From NCBI GenBank assembly GCA_902542765.1, contig CACBVW010000002.1:31001-95000 (forward strand): 64,000 nucleotides of DNA, in the 5' to 3' direction. The stretch is from an uncultured SAR116 cluster alpha proteobacterium. GTDB lineage: Bacteria; Pseudomonadota; Alphaproteobacteria; Puniceispirillales; Marisalimonadaceae. Shown here one piece after another: positions 40,897 through 51,269 of the stretch; position 1 is the stretch's first letter, and every line of letters begins with the position of its first letter. A model generated the notes under the pieces. It did not search any database, was not told the origin of the DNA, and was given only the letters and a program-made list of their open reading frames with translations. The translations under genes were made by a program, and so were the position numbers.

Positions 40897-42562
40897 TTAT
40901 AATTTATTAAATAAGAATTGTTTATTCTTTCTTGGTAATTGTATTTTGTTTTTTTGTTTTCAATTAAAACTTTGTTTTGCTCAGACTAATGATTTTAATA
41001 AAGAAGTTTCCTCAAACGATGTTAATGATGAAATCAAAGTAAGTGAGCTTGCAAAACCATCTTTGGGCTCCTTGGGTATAAAAACTAAACTAAATAATTT
41101 AATGGGTTTAAATATCTGGAAAGATTTGAAAGCAGAAGAAATTATTGAGCATTTAAATTATATTCCAGATAATTTAGCAAGCAAACATTTTCAAATATTT
41201 ATAAATGATCTATATATAAGTGCCTCCGTCCCACCAGAAGGTGATTCAAATCAAATTTTGAAACTTTTGGAAACTAGATTATTTAAAATTAAAAATAGTG
41301 GACAAAGTAATTATTTATATAAATTAGTGTTACAATTGCCTAAGGGTAATCGTTGGGATATATGGAGAAAGTGGCAAATTGAATATGAGTTAATTAATAG
41401 AAAAGATAAAAAAGCATGTGAATACATTAATGTACAATCAAAATCTAATTTTAATAATTTTTGGCAAATGGCTCGAATTTTCTGTTTGTCTATTGAAGGA
41501 AAAAGAGATCAATCAGAGTTTATGCTGGATTTGATAAAATCTAGAGGTTTTAATGATGACATTTTTGAAGAGTTATTTCAATCAATCTACAATAAGGTTG
41601 ACGAAACAAACATAGAAAATAAAAAAAACAAGATACAACCATTACATATAGTAATGATGGACACTCTAAAGATACCAATAAAAGCAAGTTATATTGCGCA
41701 CCTAGGGATTGAATATACAGACTCTTTATTATCACTTAATTATTTAACACCAAAAGCGAGAGCCTTTCTATTAGATAAGCAATTAAATTATAGCTTTGTC
41801 TCAGTTGATCGAGTAATTGAAAATTATAAATCCGTAGCTGATGGAAGTATTGATTTTGAAAAATCTTTTTCTAAATTTTTGAAAGAACCAAATGGTTACA
41901 ATAGAGCTAATGTTTGGCTAAGTATAATAAATATTAAAGATGAAATTAAAAAAGTCCATTCAATCTTAAAAATTATAAAGTCAGAAACCAATAACGGAAG
42001 ATTCAATGACATTATAGCGTTATATTTAAATCTTTTAAATGAGATTGACAATTCTTCTTTGCCACAAGAGCTAAATCGATCAATTGAACGACTTAAAATT
42101 GCGTCCAATCCAGATTTGTATCCAAACAATAATTTTGCAAATATTATCTCATTAGTTGAAGGTCAAACTTGGGATTTTAATTTAATTTCAAATGAAAAGG
42201 CGTGGCCATTAATACCAATCATTGAAAAAGCTGGTATGATAGAACCAGATTCAATAAACTGGATGAATCATTTAAGAGACATAAGAGAAATTGATTTAGA
42301 AGAAGATATATATTTGAAATGGGAAAGCAATTATAACTTTAAAAGATTTCTTTTAACTAAATTAATTAAAGAATCTACAAAAAATAATAATAAAACCCTA
42401 ACTATTTTATTGATCGCGAGATTGATAGGAGATAATCCATTGATTGATTTTGATTTGAATAGTTTAATTACAATAAGAAATTCATTAAAATCAATAGGAT
42501 TTGAAAATTTATCTAAAATAATTACACAAGAAATAATGACGTCTAAAATTGTTAATCTTTAG
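40880..42562 (+). CDS. Secreted alpha-helical protein, uncharacterised
   Basis: This 560-residue protein starts with a signal sequence (hydrophobic residues about 15-35, ending near CFAQ). It then has a long, mostly helical region without repeats that can be named by eye. A recognisable segment is DLYISASVPPEGDSNQIL near residue 110, found in other alphaproteobacterial hypothetical proteins. It is probably periplasmic. AGAAG lies six bases before the ATG at 40880. The gene lies between the 46-residue membrane protein and xerD (nine-base gap) and probably shares their transcript. No enzyme motif is visible. Confidence 0.75.
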   Translation: MKKLNSYNLLNKNCLFFLGNCILFFCFQLKLCFAQTNDFNKEVSSNDVNDEIKVSELAKPSLGSLGIKTKLNNLMGLNIWKDLKAEEIIEHLNYIPDNLASKHFQIFINDLYISASVPPEGDSNQILKLLETRLFKIKNSGQSNYLYKLVLQLPKGNRWDIWRKWQIEYELINRKDKKACEYINVQSKSNFNNFWQMARIFCLSIEGKRDQSEFMLDLIKSRGFNDDIFEELFQSIYNKVDETNIENKKNKIQPLHIVMMDTLKIPIKASYIAHLGIEYTDSLLSLNYLTPKARAFLLDKQLNYSFVSVDRVIENYKSVADGSIDFEKSFSKFLKEPNGYNRANVWLSIINIKDEIKKVHSILKIIKSETNNGRFNDIIALYLNLLNEIDNSSLPQELNRSIERLKIASNPDLYPNNNFANIISLVEGQTWDFNLISNEKAWPLIPIIEKAGMIEPDSINWMNHLRDIREIDLEEDIYLKWESNYNFKRFLLTKLIKESTKNNNKTLTILLIARLIGDNPLIDFDLNSLITIRNSLKSIGFENLSKIITQEIMTSKIVNL

Positions 42563-42571
42563 AGTTTAATT

Positions 42572-43543
42572 ATGAGAAATATAAATCAACCAACACCAGA
42601 ATTTATCAATAGAATCTTAGGAATTATTTGCCTCGAAAAAGGATTATCCAAAAACACAAAAACAGCTTATACCAAAGACATTTGTTTAGCTTTTGATTGG
42701 TTTAAAAGTAAAAATATTGACTTTTTTAGAGCAAACGAAAAAAACTTTCGTGATTTATTCTCATTTCTGCAAAGCAAATATTATAAATCTAGTTCCTTAA
42801 GCAGAAAATTATCCTCTTTAAAGCAATTTTATGATGTCCTTAAAGCTGAAGGATATATAAAAACAAATCCATTAAGCAACTTAGAAAGTTTTAAAAAAAT
42901 TAAAAATTTACCAAAATCATTGTCTGAGGAGCATTTGAATTTATTGTTATCAGAAGCCAAAAATAATCTTAAAAATGTTGAACAAAACAATCCTGCAAAG
43001 AAAATGAAATTTCTGCGTATTTTAACTATTTTAGAAATTCTATATTCTACTGGTATGAGAGTTTCTGAACTAGTATCTTTGCCATTGTCAGACTTTATTA
43101 GAATTAAAGATTTACTTCAGATTAAAGGTAAGGGTGGCGTTTACAGGTATGTTGCTTTTAATAAAGAATCAAAAAAAATGATAGAGATGTGGTTGTTACA
43201 GAGATCTTCTATAAAAAAATATTTAAAAAATAAGTATATTTTTCCAAGTAATAATGGTGTAGGACATATTACTAGACAATCTATATACATGAATTTGTCT
43301 GAATTATCAAAAAGTATAAATATGAACAGTGAACAAATCTCTCCGCATAAAATCAGACATAGTTTTGCAACTCACATGCTAAATCGCGGTGCTGATTTAA
43401 GATCTTTACAAAAACTTCTTGGTCACGCTGATATTAGTACTACCGAGATTTATACAAAAGTCCAATCAAAAAGATTATCAGGTCTTGTAAATGACATACA
43501 CCCATTAAATAGAATAAACCTAAAGAAACAAGAGAGCATTTAA
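42572..43543 (+). CDS. xerD: Tyrosine recombinase XerD
   Basis: This 323-residue Xer recombinase resolves chromosome dimers at dif with FtsK and XerC. The N-terminal SAM-like DNA-binding domain is followed by the catalytic domain. Catalytic Arg lies in [10 protein letters not shown], Lys in [10 protein letters not shown] and the HxxR motif in [14 protein letters not shown]. His lies in [10 protein letters not shown] and Tyr in IYTKV. The xerD-accA neighbourhood is conserved in alphaproteobacteria and supports XerD over XerC. There is no sign that it belongs to a mobile element. Confidence 0.9.
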   Translation: MRNINQPTPEFINRILGIICLEKGLSKNTKTAYTKDICLAFDWFKSKNIDFFRANEKNFRDLFSFLQSKYYKSSSLSRKLSSLKQFYDVLKAEGYIKTNPLSNLESFKKIKNLPKSLSEEHLNLLLSEAKNNLKNVEQNNPAKKMKFLRILTILEILYSTGMRVSELVSLPLSDFIRIKDLLQIKGKGGVYRYVAFNKESKKMIEMWLLQRSSIKKYLKNKYIFPSNNGVGHITRQSIYMNLSELSKSINMNSEQISPHKIRHSFATHMLNRGADLRSLQKLLGHADISTTEIYTKVQSKRLSGLVNDIHPLNRINLKKQESI

Positions 43544-43545
43544 AC

Positions 43546-44490
43546 ATGATTAAGCATTTTTTAACATTTGAGAAACAAATTGCAGATCTTGAAGGAAAAA
43601 TTGAAGAGCTTCGTCATTTGTCATCAGGAAGTGATATTAATATAGCAGAGGAAATTGGTAAATTACAAGCAAGTGTGTCAGAAAAACTAAAATCTACTTA
43701 TTCACAATTAAGTCCTTGGCAAAAAGTTTTGGTATCCAGGCATCCTGAAAGACCACATTTTCAAGAGATAATTAACAATTTATTTCAAGATTATATTCCT
43801 TTGTCAGGTGATAGAAACTTCGCTGATGACAATGCTTTAACTGGTGGTATAGCTCGTTTTAGAGGAAAGAGTGTAGTAGCTATAGGTATAGATAAAGGTA
43901 AAAATACTCAAGATAGAATCCATAAAAATTTTGGTATGGCTAGGCCTGAAGGGTACAGAAAAGCACAAAGATTAATGCAATTAGCTAATGATTTCTCAAT
44001 CCCAGTCTTAATGTTTGTTGACACTGCAGGTGCTTATCCTGGAAAAGGTGCAGAACAAAGAGGTCAAGCTGAAGCCATTGCAAAATGTTTACAAAAGAGT
44101 CTGGAGATTACAGTTCCTTCTATTTCAGTAATTACAGGCGAAGGTGGGTCAGGGGGAGCAGTTGCTTTGGCCGTTGCAAATACCACACTTATGTTAGAAC
44201 ACGCAATTTACTCTGTTATTTCTCCAGAAGGATGCTCTTCAATTTTATGGAGAAGTTCTGATCATGCAGATCAAGCAGCTGAAGCTTTGAAATTGACTGC
44301 ACAAGATATGGAAAAATTTAAAATTATTGATGAGATAATTCCAGAACCTATTGGTGGAGCACACAGAGATCCAATCATTACAATAAAAAGTATTGGTGAT
44401 GTTATAGAAAAAAGATTGAAAGAACTTATGGTTAAGAGTAAAGATGAATTACTTAAACAAAAAGAAAAAAAATATTTAGAAATTGGTTAA
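43546..44490 (+). CDS. accA: Acetyl-CoA carboxylase carboxyltransferase alpha subunit
   Basis: This 314-residue AccA transfers the carboxyl group to acetyl-CoA, the first committed step of fatty-acid synthesis. It has FEKQIADLEGKIEELR at the start, then RHPERPHFQEII and GDRNFADDNALTGGIARF. FVDTAGAYPGKGAEQRGQAE, GEGGSGGAVALAVAN and SPEGCSSILWR follow. Length is normal. It lies two bases past xerD, and its last 15 bases overlap the end of the convergent nitrilase gene. Confidence 0.96.
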   Translation: MIKHFLTFEKQIADLEGKIEELRHLSSGSDINIAEEIGKLQASVSEKLKSTYSQLSPWQKVLVSRHPERPHFQEIINNLFQDYIPLSGDRNFADDNALTGGIARFRGKSVVAIGIDKGKNTQDRIHKNFGMARPEGYRKAQRLMQLANDFSIPVLMFVDTAGAYPGKGAEQRGQAEAIAKCLQKSLEITVPSISVITGEGGSGGAVALAVANTTLMLEHAIYSVISPEGCSSILWRSSDHADQAAEALKLTAQDMEKFKIIDEIIPEPIGGAHRDPIITIKSIGDVIEKRLKELMVKSKDELLKQKEKKYLEIG

Positions 44491-45306
44491 ATAATCTTTT
44501 TTTGAATTTAATGCAGGTATAGCTCTTCTCGCTTTCATTACTTCATCTAGATTAATCTTAGTATGAATTATTCCAACTTCCTCTTTTGCATCTTTTAAAA
44601 CCTCTCCCCATGGAGATATAATCAAAGAATGTCCATAACTAGTTCTTCCACACTCATGATAACCAGTTTGAGCTGGTGCAATAATGAACGCACCAGTTTC
44701 TATGGCTCTTGCCTTAAGCAAAGTATGCCAATGAACTGGTCCAGTTAGATTTGAAAAGGCTGATGGTACAACAATTATTTCAGCGCCATTAACTGCTAGA
44801 TCCTGATACAGATGGGGAAAGCGTAAATCATAACAAATAGTCAAACCAATTTTAATTTTATTTTTTTTAATCTCTGCAATGATTGCTTTATTTCCCCTTT
44901 TGTAAGTATCAGATTCTCTATAAACATCTCCGTTAGGTAGATTTACGTCATATAAGTGAATTTTATCATATTTGTATAAAATATCTCCTTTAGGTCCAAC
45001 CAAAAAAGATCTATTTACTAACTTATCATCTACTTTTATGGGCAAAGAACCAATTAAAATAAAGATTGTATTAAGCTTGGCAATTTCTTTTAAAACTTGC
45101 AGACTAAAGTTCTCATCTTCGGTTCTAGCCAATTTATTAGTTAAAAAAGAATTCTTTTGTAGTGAAGTGGCGCATTCGGGTAAAGTAATAAATTCTGCTT
45201 CAACGTTAAGGGCTTTATCAATTAAATCTTTTATTGTTTCTAGTGTATGCTTTTCATTCTTTGCAGATGAGTATTGGAGACAGGCAATTGACAATTTACG
45301 ATTCAT
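44476..45306 (-). CDS. Carbon-nitrogen hydrolase (nitrilase family)
   Basis: This 276-residue nitrilase-superfamily amidase has an intact catalytic triad: Glu in TLPECATSL, Lys in YDKIHLYDV and Cys in LTICYDLRFPHLY. The ATG at 45306 is one base after the glutaredoxin stop; a TTG at 45318 is less likely. Position downstream of grxC and sequence resemble Nit1-type deaminated-glutathione amidases. That substrate is therefore the best guess, though other omega-amidases are possible. Confidence 0.87.
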   Translation of the reverse strand: MNRKLSIACLQYSSAKNEKHTLETIKDLIDKALNVEAEFITLPECATSLQKNSFLTNKLARTEDENFSLQVLKEIAKLNTIFILIGSLPIKVDDKLVNRSFLVGPKGDILYKYDKIHLYDVNLPNGDVYRESDTYKRGNKAIIAEIKKNKIKIGLTICYDLRFPHLYQDLAVNGAEIIVVPSAFSNLTGPVHWHTLLKARAIETGAFIIAPAQTGYHECGRTSYGHSLIISPWGEVLKDAKEEVGIIHTKINLDEVMKARRAIPALNSKKDYLTNF

Positions 45307-45307
45307 A

Positions 45308-45565
45308 TTATTTAACAAAATTTTCTAGGCCATTATTTTCTTCTAACTTATATAAATCATCACATCCACCAATATGATAATCTTTGAAAAATATTTGTGG
45401 TACAGAAGTTAAGCCACCAGATTTTTTTATCATTTCATTTCTCTTGGAATAATCTAAATCAATATCTATTTCTTCAAAAGGAATGTTTTTCTTTTTTAAT
45501 AGAGATTTAGCACTATAACAAAACCCACATAGTGAACTGGTATAAATTATTATATTTTTATCCAT
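45308..45565 (-). CDS. grxC: Glutaredoxin 3-type
   Basis: This 85-residue dithiol glutaredoxin has the active site SSLCGFCYSAKSLL (CGFC instead of the usual CPYC). It also has the glutathione-binding TSVPQIF cis-Pro loop and the GGCDDLYKLEENNGL end. It reduces disulfides with glutathione. The ATG at 45565 has GAGGA upstream; the TTG at 45577 would overlap that ribosome binding site. It is coupled to the downstream nitrilase gene. Confidence 0.9.
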   Translation of the reverse strand: MDKNIIIYTSSLCGFCYSAKSLLKKKNIPFEEIDIDLDYSKRNEMIKKSGGLTSVPQIFFKDYHIGGCDDLYKLEENNGLENFVK

Positions 45566-45581
45566 TATAATCCTCAAAAAT

Positions 45582-46001
45582 TTATGAAAATAAGTCTTGT
45601 ATACAAAAGATCAGAGCATCATCAGCTGGAGGCATTTTATATTTTCTTAGCATATTTGGTTTAACCCAAACAATTTCATTATTTTCCATAGACTTTGGCT
45701 CCCCCTCCCATCTTCTGCATACATATAAGAGTAAAAGCAACTGAAATTCTTTATAACTAAATTCACTAAAAGACAAAGGTGCAATACATTTGTTGTTTAT
45801 GTTAACGTTAATTTCTTCTTTTATTTCTCTTATTAGTGCAATTTCTGGCATCTCACCAGTTTCAACTTTTCCACCTGGAAATTCCCAAAAACCTGCTAAA
45901 TGTTTATTTTTGGGTCTTTTTGATAATAAAATTTCATCAGCATCATTAATTAATGCTAATGATACTACAATTTTAAAATTTTTATGATCTGTAATCGGCA
46001 T
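45582..46001 (-). CDS. mutT: MutT-type NUDIX hydrolase
   Basis: This 139-residue NUDIX protein resembles MutT, which sanitises 8-oxo-dGTP. The NUDIX box GGKVETGEMPEIALIREIKEE is complete, near residues 43-63. The N-terminal EILLSKRPKNKHLAGFWEFP is the MutT-type lead-in. Its start overlaps the end of argJ by 20 bases. An argJ-mutT pair is common in alphaproteobacteria. Confidence 0.9.
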   Translation of the reverse strand: MPITDHKNFKIVVSLALINDADEILLSKRPKNKHLAGFWEFPGGKVETGEMPEIALIREIKEEINVNINNKCIAPLSFSEFSYKEFQLLLLLYVCRRWEGEPKSMENNEIVWVKPNMLRKYKMPPADDALIFCIQDLFS

Positions 46002-47172
46002 TTATATCTATGTATTTATGGGTTAAGTCACATGTATATACAGATGAACTTGACTTGCCTACTCCAACATCAATCTCAAGAAAAATATTATCTTGTTTTA
46101 AATGATCTGTTGCTCGTGATTCTGAATAGTCTTGATAGACCATTCCATTTTGTGTTACTTTTTCGTCGCCAATATAAATTTTGATTTTATCTCTATTTGC
46201 TGGTTGACCAGATTTCCCAATAGCCATAATAATTCTACCCCAATTTGCGTCCTCTCCAGCAATTGCAGTTTTAACCAAAGGTGAATTTGCAATAGAAAAT
46301 GCAATTATTTTTGCTGATTTTTTTGACTTGGCGCCAGTAACTTTGATAGTTATAAATTTTGACGCACCTTCACCATCTTTAATAATTAACTTAGCAAGTT
46401 CTAACATCAAGCTAAATAAATTCTTTTTAAATTCAATTAAGCGAGTGTCGTTAAAATTACTAATTGGTTTGTGTTTTGCTGTTTTTGTGGCTACCAATAA
46501 AACAGTGTCACTAGTTGATGTGTCGCTATCGACAGTTATGGAATTAAAACTTATTTCATTACTGGATACAATTAATTTTTGAAGAGTATCCGATGATATG
46601 TTAGCGTTTGTAAAAATAAAACTTAACATTGTTGACATATTTGGTGCAATCATACCCGAACCTTTAGCTATTCCTACAATTTCAATTTCAGCATCATCAA
46701 TTTTACATATTCTCTTACTTACTTTTGTAAATGTATCAGTAGTTTTGATAGCAGTGGCAGCTTTTATCCAATCTGGATTTTTTAGTGGAGACATTAATTT
46801 TATGCCTCCTATTACAATATCAGGGTCTAATTGTTCTCCAATGACACCAGTAGAGGCTGTGTAAATTTGATTAATACTACAATTTAATTTTGCCGAAAGA
46901 TATTTTGAAATTTTTAAAACTGTTTCCTCGCCTAGTTTACCTGTAAATGCATTTGCGTTACCTGAATTCACTAAAATTGCCCTTACTAAAGGTTCTTTGT
47001 ATTTGGTAAGATTTTTTTTACATTGATTTACAGAAGCACTTGAGGTTAATGATTGTGTAAAAACTCCAGCAATAGCTGACTTTTTTTTAAGTTCTATTAA
47101 AAGAAGATCGTCTTCATTATTTTTTGTCTTTTTAATACCAGAGTATATGGTTGAAACTTTTATGTCTTTCAA
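45982..47172 (-). CDS. argJ: Ornithine acetyltransferase / N-acetylglutamate synthase
   Basis: This 396-residue ArgJ recycles the acetyl group in arginine synthesis. The precursor cleaves itself before a Thr nucleophile, here in [15 protein letters not shown] at about residue 183. [21 protein letters not shown] and the GEDANWGRI segment are typical. Whether it is mono- or bifunctional cannot be told from sequence by eye. Together with argH in the window it supports arginine prototrophy. Confidence 0.95.
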   Translation of the reverse strand: MKDIKVSTIYSGIKKTKNNEDDLLLIELKKKSAIAGVFTQSLTSSASVNQCKKNLTKYKEPLVRAILVNSGNANAFTGKLGEETVLKISKYLSAKLNCSINQIYTASTGVIGEQLDPDIVIGGIKLMSPLKNPDWIKAATAIKTTDTFTKVSKRICKIDDAEIEIVGIAKGSGMIAPNMSTMLSFIFTNANISSDTLQKLIVSSNEISFNSITVDSDTSTSDTVLLVATKTAKHKPISNFNDTRLIEFKKNLFSLMLELAKLIIKDGEGASKFITIKVTGAKSKKSAKIIAFSIANSPLVKTAIAGEDANWGRIIMAIGKSGQPANRDKIKIYIGDEKVTQNGMVYQDYSESRATDHLKQDNIFLEIDVGVGKSSSSVYTCDLTHKYIDINADYRS

Positions 47173-47221
47173 CAGGTGATTCCTTATTTTTTCTTTTTTT
47201 ATAGTGCAATTTTAATTGATA

Positions 47222-48061
47222 CTAATTATTTATTTCTTGAACAACTTTTTTAAAATCTAAAATTTTTATACTTTTACTTTTTCTAAGTTGTTTTTCAAGG
47301 TTTGTTAGAGAATCTTGTTTTATTTTATTCACAATTTGTTTCTTAATATCATTAATTTTTTTTGGTTGAGAATCTCTAATATCATTCAACATTATTATGT
47401 GGTAACCAAATTTAGTTTTGACTGGTTTTTTTGTTATTTTTCCTTTTTTTAATTTTAATACTGCTTCTTCAAACTCTTTTACCATTTGACCAGATTTAAA
47501 CCAACCCAAACCACCTCCATTTTTTTTTGAGGGTCCAATAGAATATGATTTTGCAAGTTTTGAGAATTCTGATTTAATTTTTAGTTTTTCTATTATCTGC
47601 AATGCTTCATCTTTTTCTTTTACCAAGATATGGCTAGCATTAAACTCTTTAAAAGTTTTAAAGTTCTCGAGGTATTTTGTGTAGAAATCCTGAATTTTTT
47701 CTTCAGATGTATTGTTTATAAGAAAATTATTAAGCCAGTATTTTGCTAGTATTTCATCTTTATTTTTCTTTATTATTTCAACAATCTCTTTTTGCTGATC
47801 TAATTTATCTTTGTAAGCTTGTTTAGTGATTAAGTGTCGATTAATTAGTTCATTTACGACGTTTGGGTATATTTCTGAAAGAGATTTTTCTTTGATTTTT
47901 TTTGGCAATCTGTTGATTGTATTAAGCACATCCTGTGCTGTAATTATATGGTTATCAACTGTTGCTACAATGACTTGTCTGGGTTCTTTAGCATTTGCAA
48001 CAGGTAAAGTAATAGCTAAAAAAAAATTTGTTAAAATAAAAATGATTTTAAAGCAAGACAT
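47222..48061 (-). CDS. Parvulin-type peptidyl-prolyl isomerase (SurA/PrsA-like)
   Basis: This 279-residue secreted protein has a signal sequence (MSCFKIIFIL...ANA). A SurA-N-like helical region with TAQDVLNTINRLPKKI follows. A PpiC parvulin domain lies at about residues 143-235, with ASHILVKEKDEAL, YSIGPSKKNGGGLGWFKSGQMVKEFEEA and TKFGYHIIMLND. It probably folds outer-membrane proteins in the periplasm. The ATG at 48061 fits the signal sequence; a TTG five codons earlier is the alternative. The gene is divergent from secA, a conserved arrangement. Confidence 0.87.
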   Translation of the reverse strand: MSCFKIIFILTNFFLAITLPVANAKEPRQVIVATVDNHIITAQDVLNTINRLPKKIKEKSLSEIYPNVVNELINRHLITKQAYKDKLDQQKEIVEIIKKNKDEILAKYWLNNFLINNTSEEKIQDFYTKYLENFKTFKEFNASHILVKEKDEALQIIEKLKIKSEFSKLAKSYSIGPSKKNGGGLGWFKSGQMVKEFEEAVLKLKKGKITKKPVKTKFGYHIIMLNDIRDSQPKKINDIKKQIVNKIKQDSLTNLEKQLRKSKSIKILDFKKVVQEINN

Positions 48062-48191
48062 TTTTGTATAATCCAATTATAACATTAATTTTTTACAGGT
48101 TTTTTTTAGTCAACACAAGGAATGTTGTTTAATATTTACTATTATTTTAGATTTAATAGAAGATTTCTATGAATAATTGGAGCACTTTTAC

Positions 48192-50786
48192 ATGTTAAGT
48201 AAACTTACGTCTAGACTTTTTGGTTCTTCTAATGAGAGGCAGATTAAGAAATATAAACCTATAATTGACCAAATTAACAACCTAGAAAAAGAGTTTTCTG
48301 ATTTGTCGGACGAACAATTAAAGTTGAAGACACAAATCTTTAGAGATAGATTGTCAAAAAATGAAAGTTTAAGAAATATTTTGTCAGAAGCATTTGCGAC
48401 CGTCAGAGAGGCTTCGAAAAGAACATTGAAACAAAGACACTTTGATGTTCAATTGACTGGTGGAATAGTTCTTCACGAAGGCAAAATAGCTGAAATGAAA
48501 ACTGGTGAAGGTAAAACCTTAGTTGCAACTTTAGCATGTTATTTAAATGCTTTAGAAGGTAAAGGTGTTCATGTAGTTACTGTAAATGACTATTTAGCAA
48601 GAAGAGACTCGGAGTGGATGGGTCAAATATACAATTTTTTGGGAATGACTGTTGGTTGTATTATCTCGGAAATGGACGATGAGCAAAGAAGAATTGCCTA
48701 TAATGCCGATATTACTTATGGAACTAATAATGAATTTGGATTTGATTATCTTCGTGATAATATGAAATATAATCTGGATGACATGGTTCAGCGGCCATTT
48801 AATTTTGCTATTGTAGATGAAGTTGACTCTATCTTAATTGATGAAGCTAGAACTCCACTCATTATTTCTGGACAATCAGAAGATTCTTCAATTTTGTATA
48901 AATCAATTGATAAATTCATTCCATCATTAAACGAAAATGATTATGAATTAGATGAGAAGCAAAGAACATGTAATCTAACTGATACTGGTATTGAAAACAT
49001 AGAAAAAGCATTAAGAGCAGATAATATTATTAAAGAAGGAAACCTTTTTGATGTTAAAAATATTTCCTTATTACACCATATTAATCAAGCATTGAGAGCT
49101 CATAAATTATTCAAAAAAAATACTCATTATATGGTTAAAAACGATAATGTTATTATTATTGACGAATTTACTGGACGTGCTATGGAAGGTAGACGTTTTG
49201 GAGAAGGACAGCATCAGGCAATTGAAGCCAAAGAAAATGTTTCTGTACAGCCAGAAAACCAAACCTTAGCCAGCGTAACTTTTCAGAATTATTTCAGGAT
49301 GTACCCTAAATTAGCAGGAATGACAGGAACTGCCCTAACAGAAGAAGGCGAATTCTCTGAAATTTACAACCTTCAAGTTATTGAAGTCCCTACTAATTTG
49401 AAAATAGCCAGAGAAGACAAAAATGACGAAATTTATAAGACTAATGAAGAACGAGACGAAGCCGTAATTAAATTAATCGAACGTTGTCAAAAAAATAATC
49501 AGCCTGTTTTAGTAGGAACAGTATCAATTGAAAAGTCAGAAATATTATCAAAATTGTTAAATACAAAAAAAATTAAACACGAAGTACTTAATGCAAAATT
49601 TCATGAGCAAGAGGCTCAAATTATTGGTTATGCTGGGATGCCAGGAGCTGTTACAATAGCTACCAATATGGCAGGTAGAGGAACTGATATTCAATTAGGT
49701 GGAAACTTAGAAATTAGACAAGTAAAAGAAATTAAATCATTTGCAGGCGAAAATAAGGAGGTTAATGATTTAAAAATTGATATCGAGGAAAAGAAAAAAA
49801 TAGCTCTTGCTGCAGGAGGTTTATATGTAATAGGAACTGAACGCCATGAAAGTCGAAGGATTGACAATCAATTGAGAGGGAGAACCGGAAGACAAGGTGA
49901 CCCAGGAAGATCTAAGTTCTTATTATCACTTCAAGATGATTTGATGAGAATTTTTGGATCCGAGAGACTTGAAACAATGTTAGGCAAACTTGGATTAGAA
50001 AAGGGTGAAGCTATTATTCATCCTTGGATTAACAAGGCAGTTGAAAAAGCTCAAGCTAAAGTGGAGGCTCATAATTTTGAGATAAGAAAGCAGCTTCTTA
50101 AGTTTGATGATGTCATGAATGATCAAAGAAAAGTAATTTTTGATCAAAGAAAAGATATAATGAGATCAGATGATATAAGTACAATGATAATGGATATGCG
50201 TCATGAAGTGATAGAAACAATTGTTTATCAATCTATACCTGATCAAAGTTATCACGATGAATGGGATGTAGAACAGTTATCTGCAGATGTTAAAAATTAT
50301 TTAGGTATTACGGTCCCAATTGATGATTGGGTTAAAGAAGATGGAATAATTGAAAAAGAATTCATAAGCCGACTTACTGAATTATCTGACAAATATATGG
50401 CAGAGAGAGCAGTTAAATTTGGGGTTGAAGTTTTTAGACAAGCAGAAAAAACTCTTTTACTACAAGTATTAGATCAAGGTTGGAAAGATCATTTGCTTAT
50501 GTTAGATCAGATGAGACAATCTATAGGTTTGAGAGCTTATGCACAAAAGGATCCATTAAACGAATATAAAAGAGAATCTTTTGAATTGTTTGAAGAGATG
50601 CTTGATAAATTAAGAAAAACAATTACATCAATATTGTCATTCATAGAAATAAAACAAGAAGAAACTATAGAAAAGGAAGATCACAAGGATCCGATAGAAA
50701 TTTCAAATAAGAAAATTCCAAGAAACGCGATATGTCCATTATGTGATTCTGGAAAAAAGTATAAACATTGTCATGGTAAATATTAA
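48192..50786 (+). CDS. secA: SecA preprotein translocase ATPase
   Basis: This 864-residue SecA is the motor of the Sec pathway. The start [21 protein letters not shown] is typical, with GGAG nine bases before the ATG at 48192; the TTG at 48177 lies upstream of that site. It has Walker [14 protein letters not shown], the DEAD-like [17 protein letters not shown] and the GTDIQLGGN region. [17 protein letters not shown] follows. The C-terminal SecB/zinc site is unusual: [16 protein letters not shown] has two residues between the first cysteines instead of one. Confidence 0.96.
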   Translation: MLSKLTSRLFGSSNERQIKKYKPIIDQINNLEKEFSDLSDEQLKLKTQIFRDRLSKNESLRNILSEAFATVREASKRTLKQRHFDVQLTGGIVLHEGKIAEMKTGEGKTLVATLACYLNALEGKGVHVVTVNDYLARRDSEWMGQIYNFLGMTVGCIISEMDDEQRRIAYNADITYGTNNEFGFDYLRDNMKYNLDDMVQRPFNFAIVDEVDSILIDEARTPLIISGQSEDSSILYKSIDKFIPSLNENDYELDEKQRTCNLTDTGIENIEKALRADNIIKEGNLFDVKNISLLHHINQALRAHKLFKKNTHYMVKNDNVIIIDEFTGRAMEGRRFGEGQHQAIEAKENVSVQPENQTLASVTFQNYFRMYPKLAGMTGTALTEEGEFSEIYNLQVIEVPTNLKIAREDKNDEIYKTNEERDEAVIKLIERCQKNNQPVLVGTVSIEKSEILSKLLNTKKIKHEVLNAKFHEQEAQIIGYAGMPGAVTIATNMAGRGTDIQLGGNLEIRQVKEIKSFAGENKEVNDLKIDIEEKKKIALAAGGLYVIGTERHESRRIDNQLRGRTGRQGDPGRSKFLLSLQDDLMRIFGSERLETMLGKLGLEKGEAIIHPWINKAVEKAQAKVEAHNFEIRKQLLKFDDVMNDQRKVIFDQRKDIMRSDDISTMIMDMRHEVIETIVYQSIPDQSYHDEWDVEQLSADVKNYLGITVPIDDWVKEDGIIEKEFISRLTELSDKYMAERAVKFGVEVFRQAEKTLLLQVLDQGWKDHLLMLDQMRQSIGLRAYAQKDPLNEYKRESFELFEEMLDKLRKTITSILSFIEIKQEETIEKEDHKDPIEISNKKIPRNAICPLCDSGKKYKHCHGKY

Positions 50787-50791
50787 GAGTA

Positions 50792-51268
50792 ATGATTAAA
50801 TATCAATTAAAATGTGGATCTAAAATTTGTTCCGACGAAAAAGAATTTGATGGTTGGTTTCAAAGTATTGAAGCTTATGAAAAACAAAAACTACAGAGTC
50901 TAATTAATTGCCCAATTTGTGGTAGCGACAAAGTTGAAAAATTATTAACTGCACCAAGTCTAAAAACTAATAAAAACAAAACTTCAGATACTAAGGTTAA
51001 ACAATTTAAAAATTCTAAAAATAATGAGACCTTTTTAGGTAAAGTAGACTCAGAGAATATCTCAACTCTCTTAAGAACTCTAAAAAAAGAAGTACAAAAA
51101 AACTCCACCTTTGTAGGCAATGAGTTTGTTTCTCAAGTTCGTTCTATGAAAGAAGGAAAAATTAAAGAAAAACCAATACATGGCCATGGAACAAATAAAG
51201 AAATAAAGGAATTAAGAGATGAAGGAATTGATGTCATTAATATTCCTTGGATATCTGAGGATCATTAA
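50792..51268 (+). CDS. DUF1178 family zinc-ribbon protein
   Basis: This 158-residue DUF1178 protein has the N-terminal MIKYQLKCGSKICSDEKEFDGWFQSIEAYEKQK. A CPICGS pair follows at about residue 43, so Cys8 and Cys43-46 may form a zinc ribbon. A lysine-rich linker leads to a helical C-terminus with KEKPIHGHGTNKEIKELRDEGI and IPWISED. The family is common in proteobacteria with no assigned function. It follows secA by five bases and converges on ubiG. Confidence 0.85.
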   Translation: MIKYQLKCGSKICSDEKEFDGWFQSIEAYEKQKLQSLINCPICGSDKVEKLLTAPSLKTNKNKTSDTKVKQFKNSKNNETFLGKVDSENISTLLRTLKKEVQKNSTFVGNEFVSQVRSMKEGKIKEKPIHGHGTNKEIKELRDEGIDVINIPWISEDH

Positions 51269-51269
51269 A

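Noticed and set aside
42572..43543. Tyrosine recombinase as evidence of an integrated mobile element
   Set aside because: It is the housekeeping XerD next to accA; no att repeats, tRNA target or cargo genes flank it.
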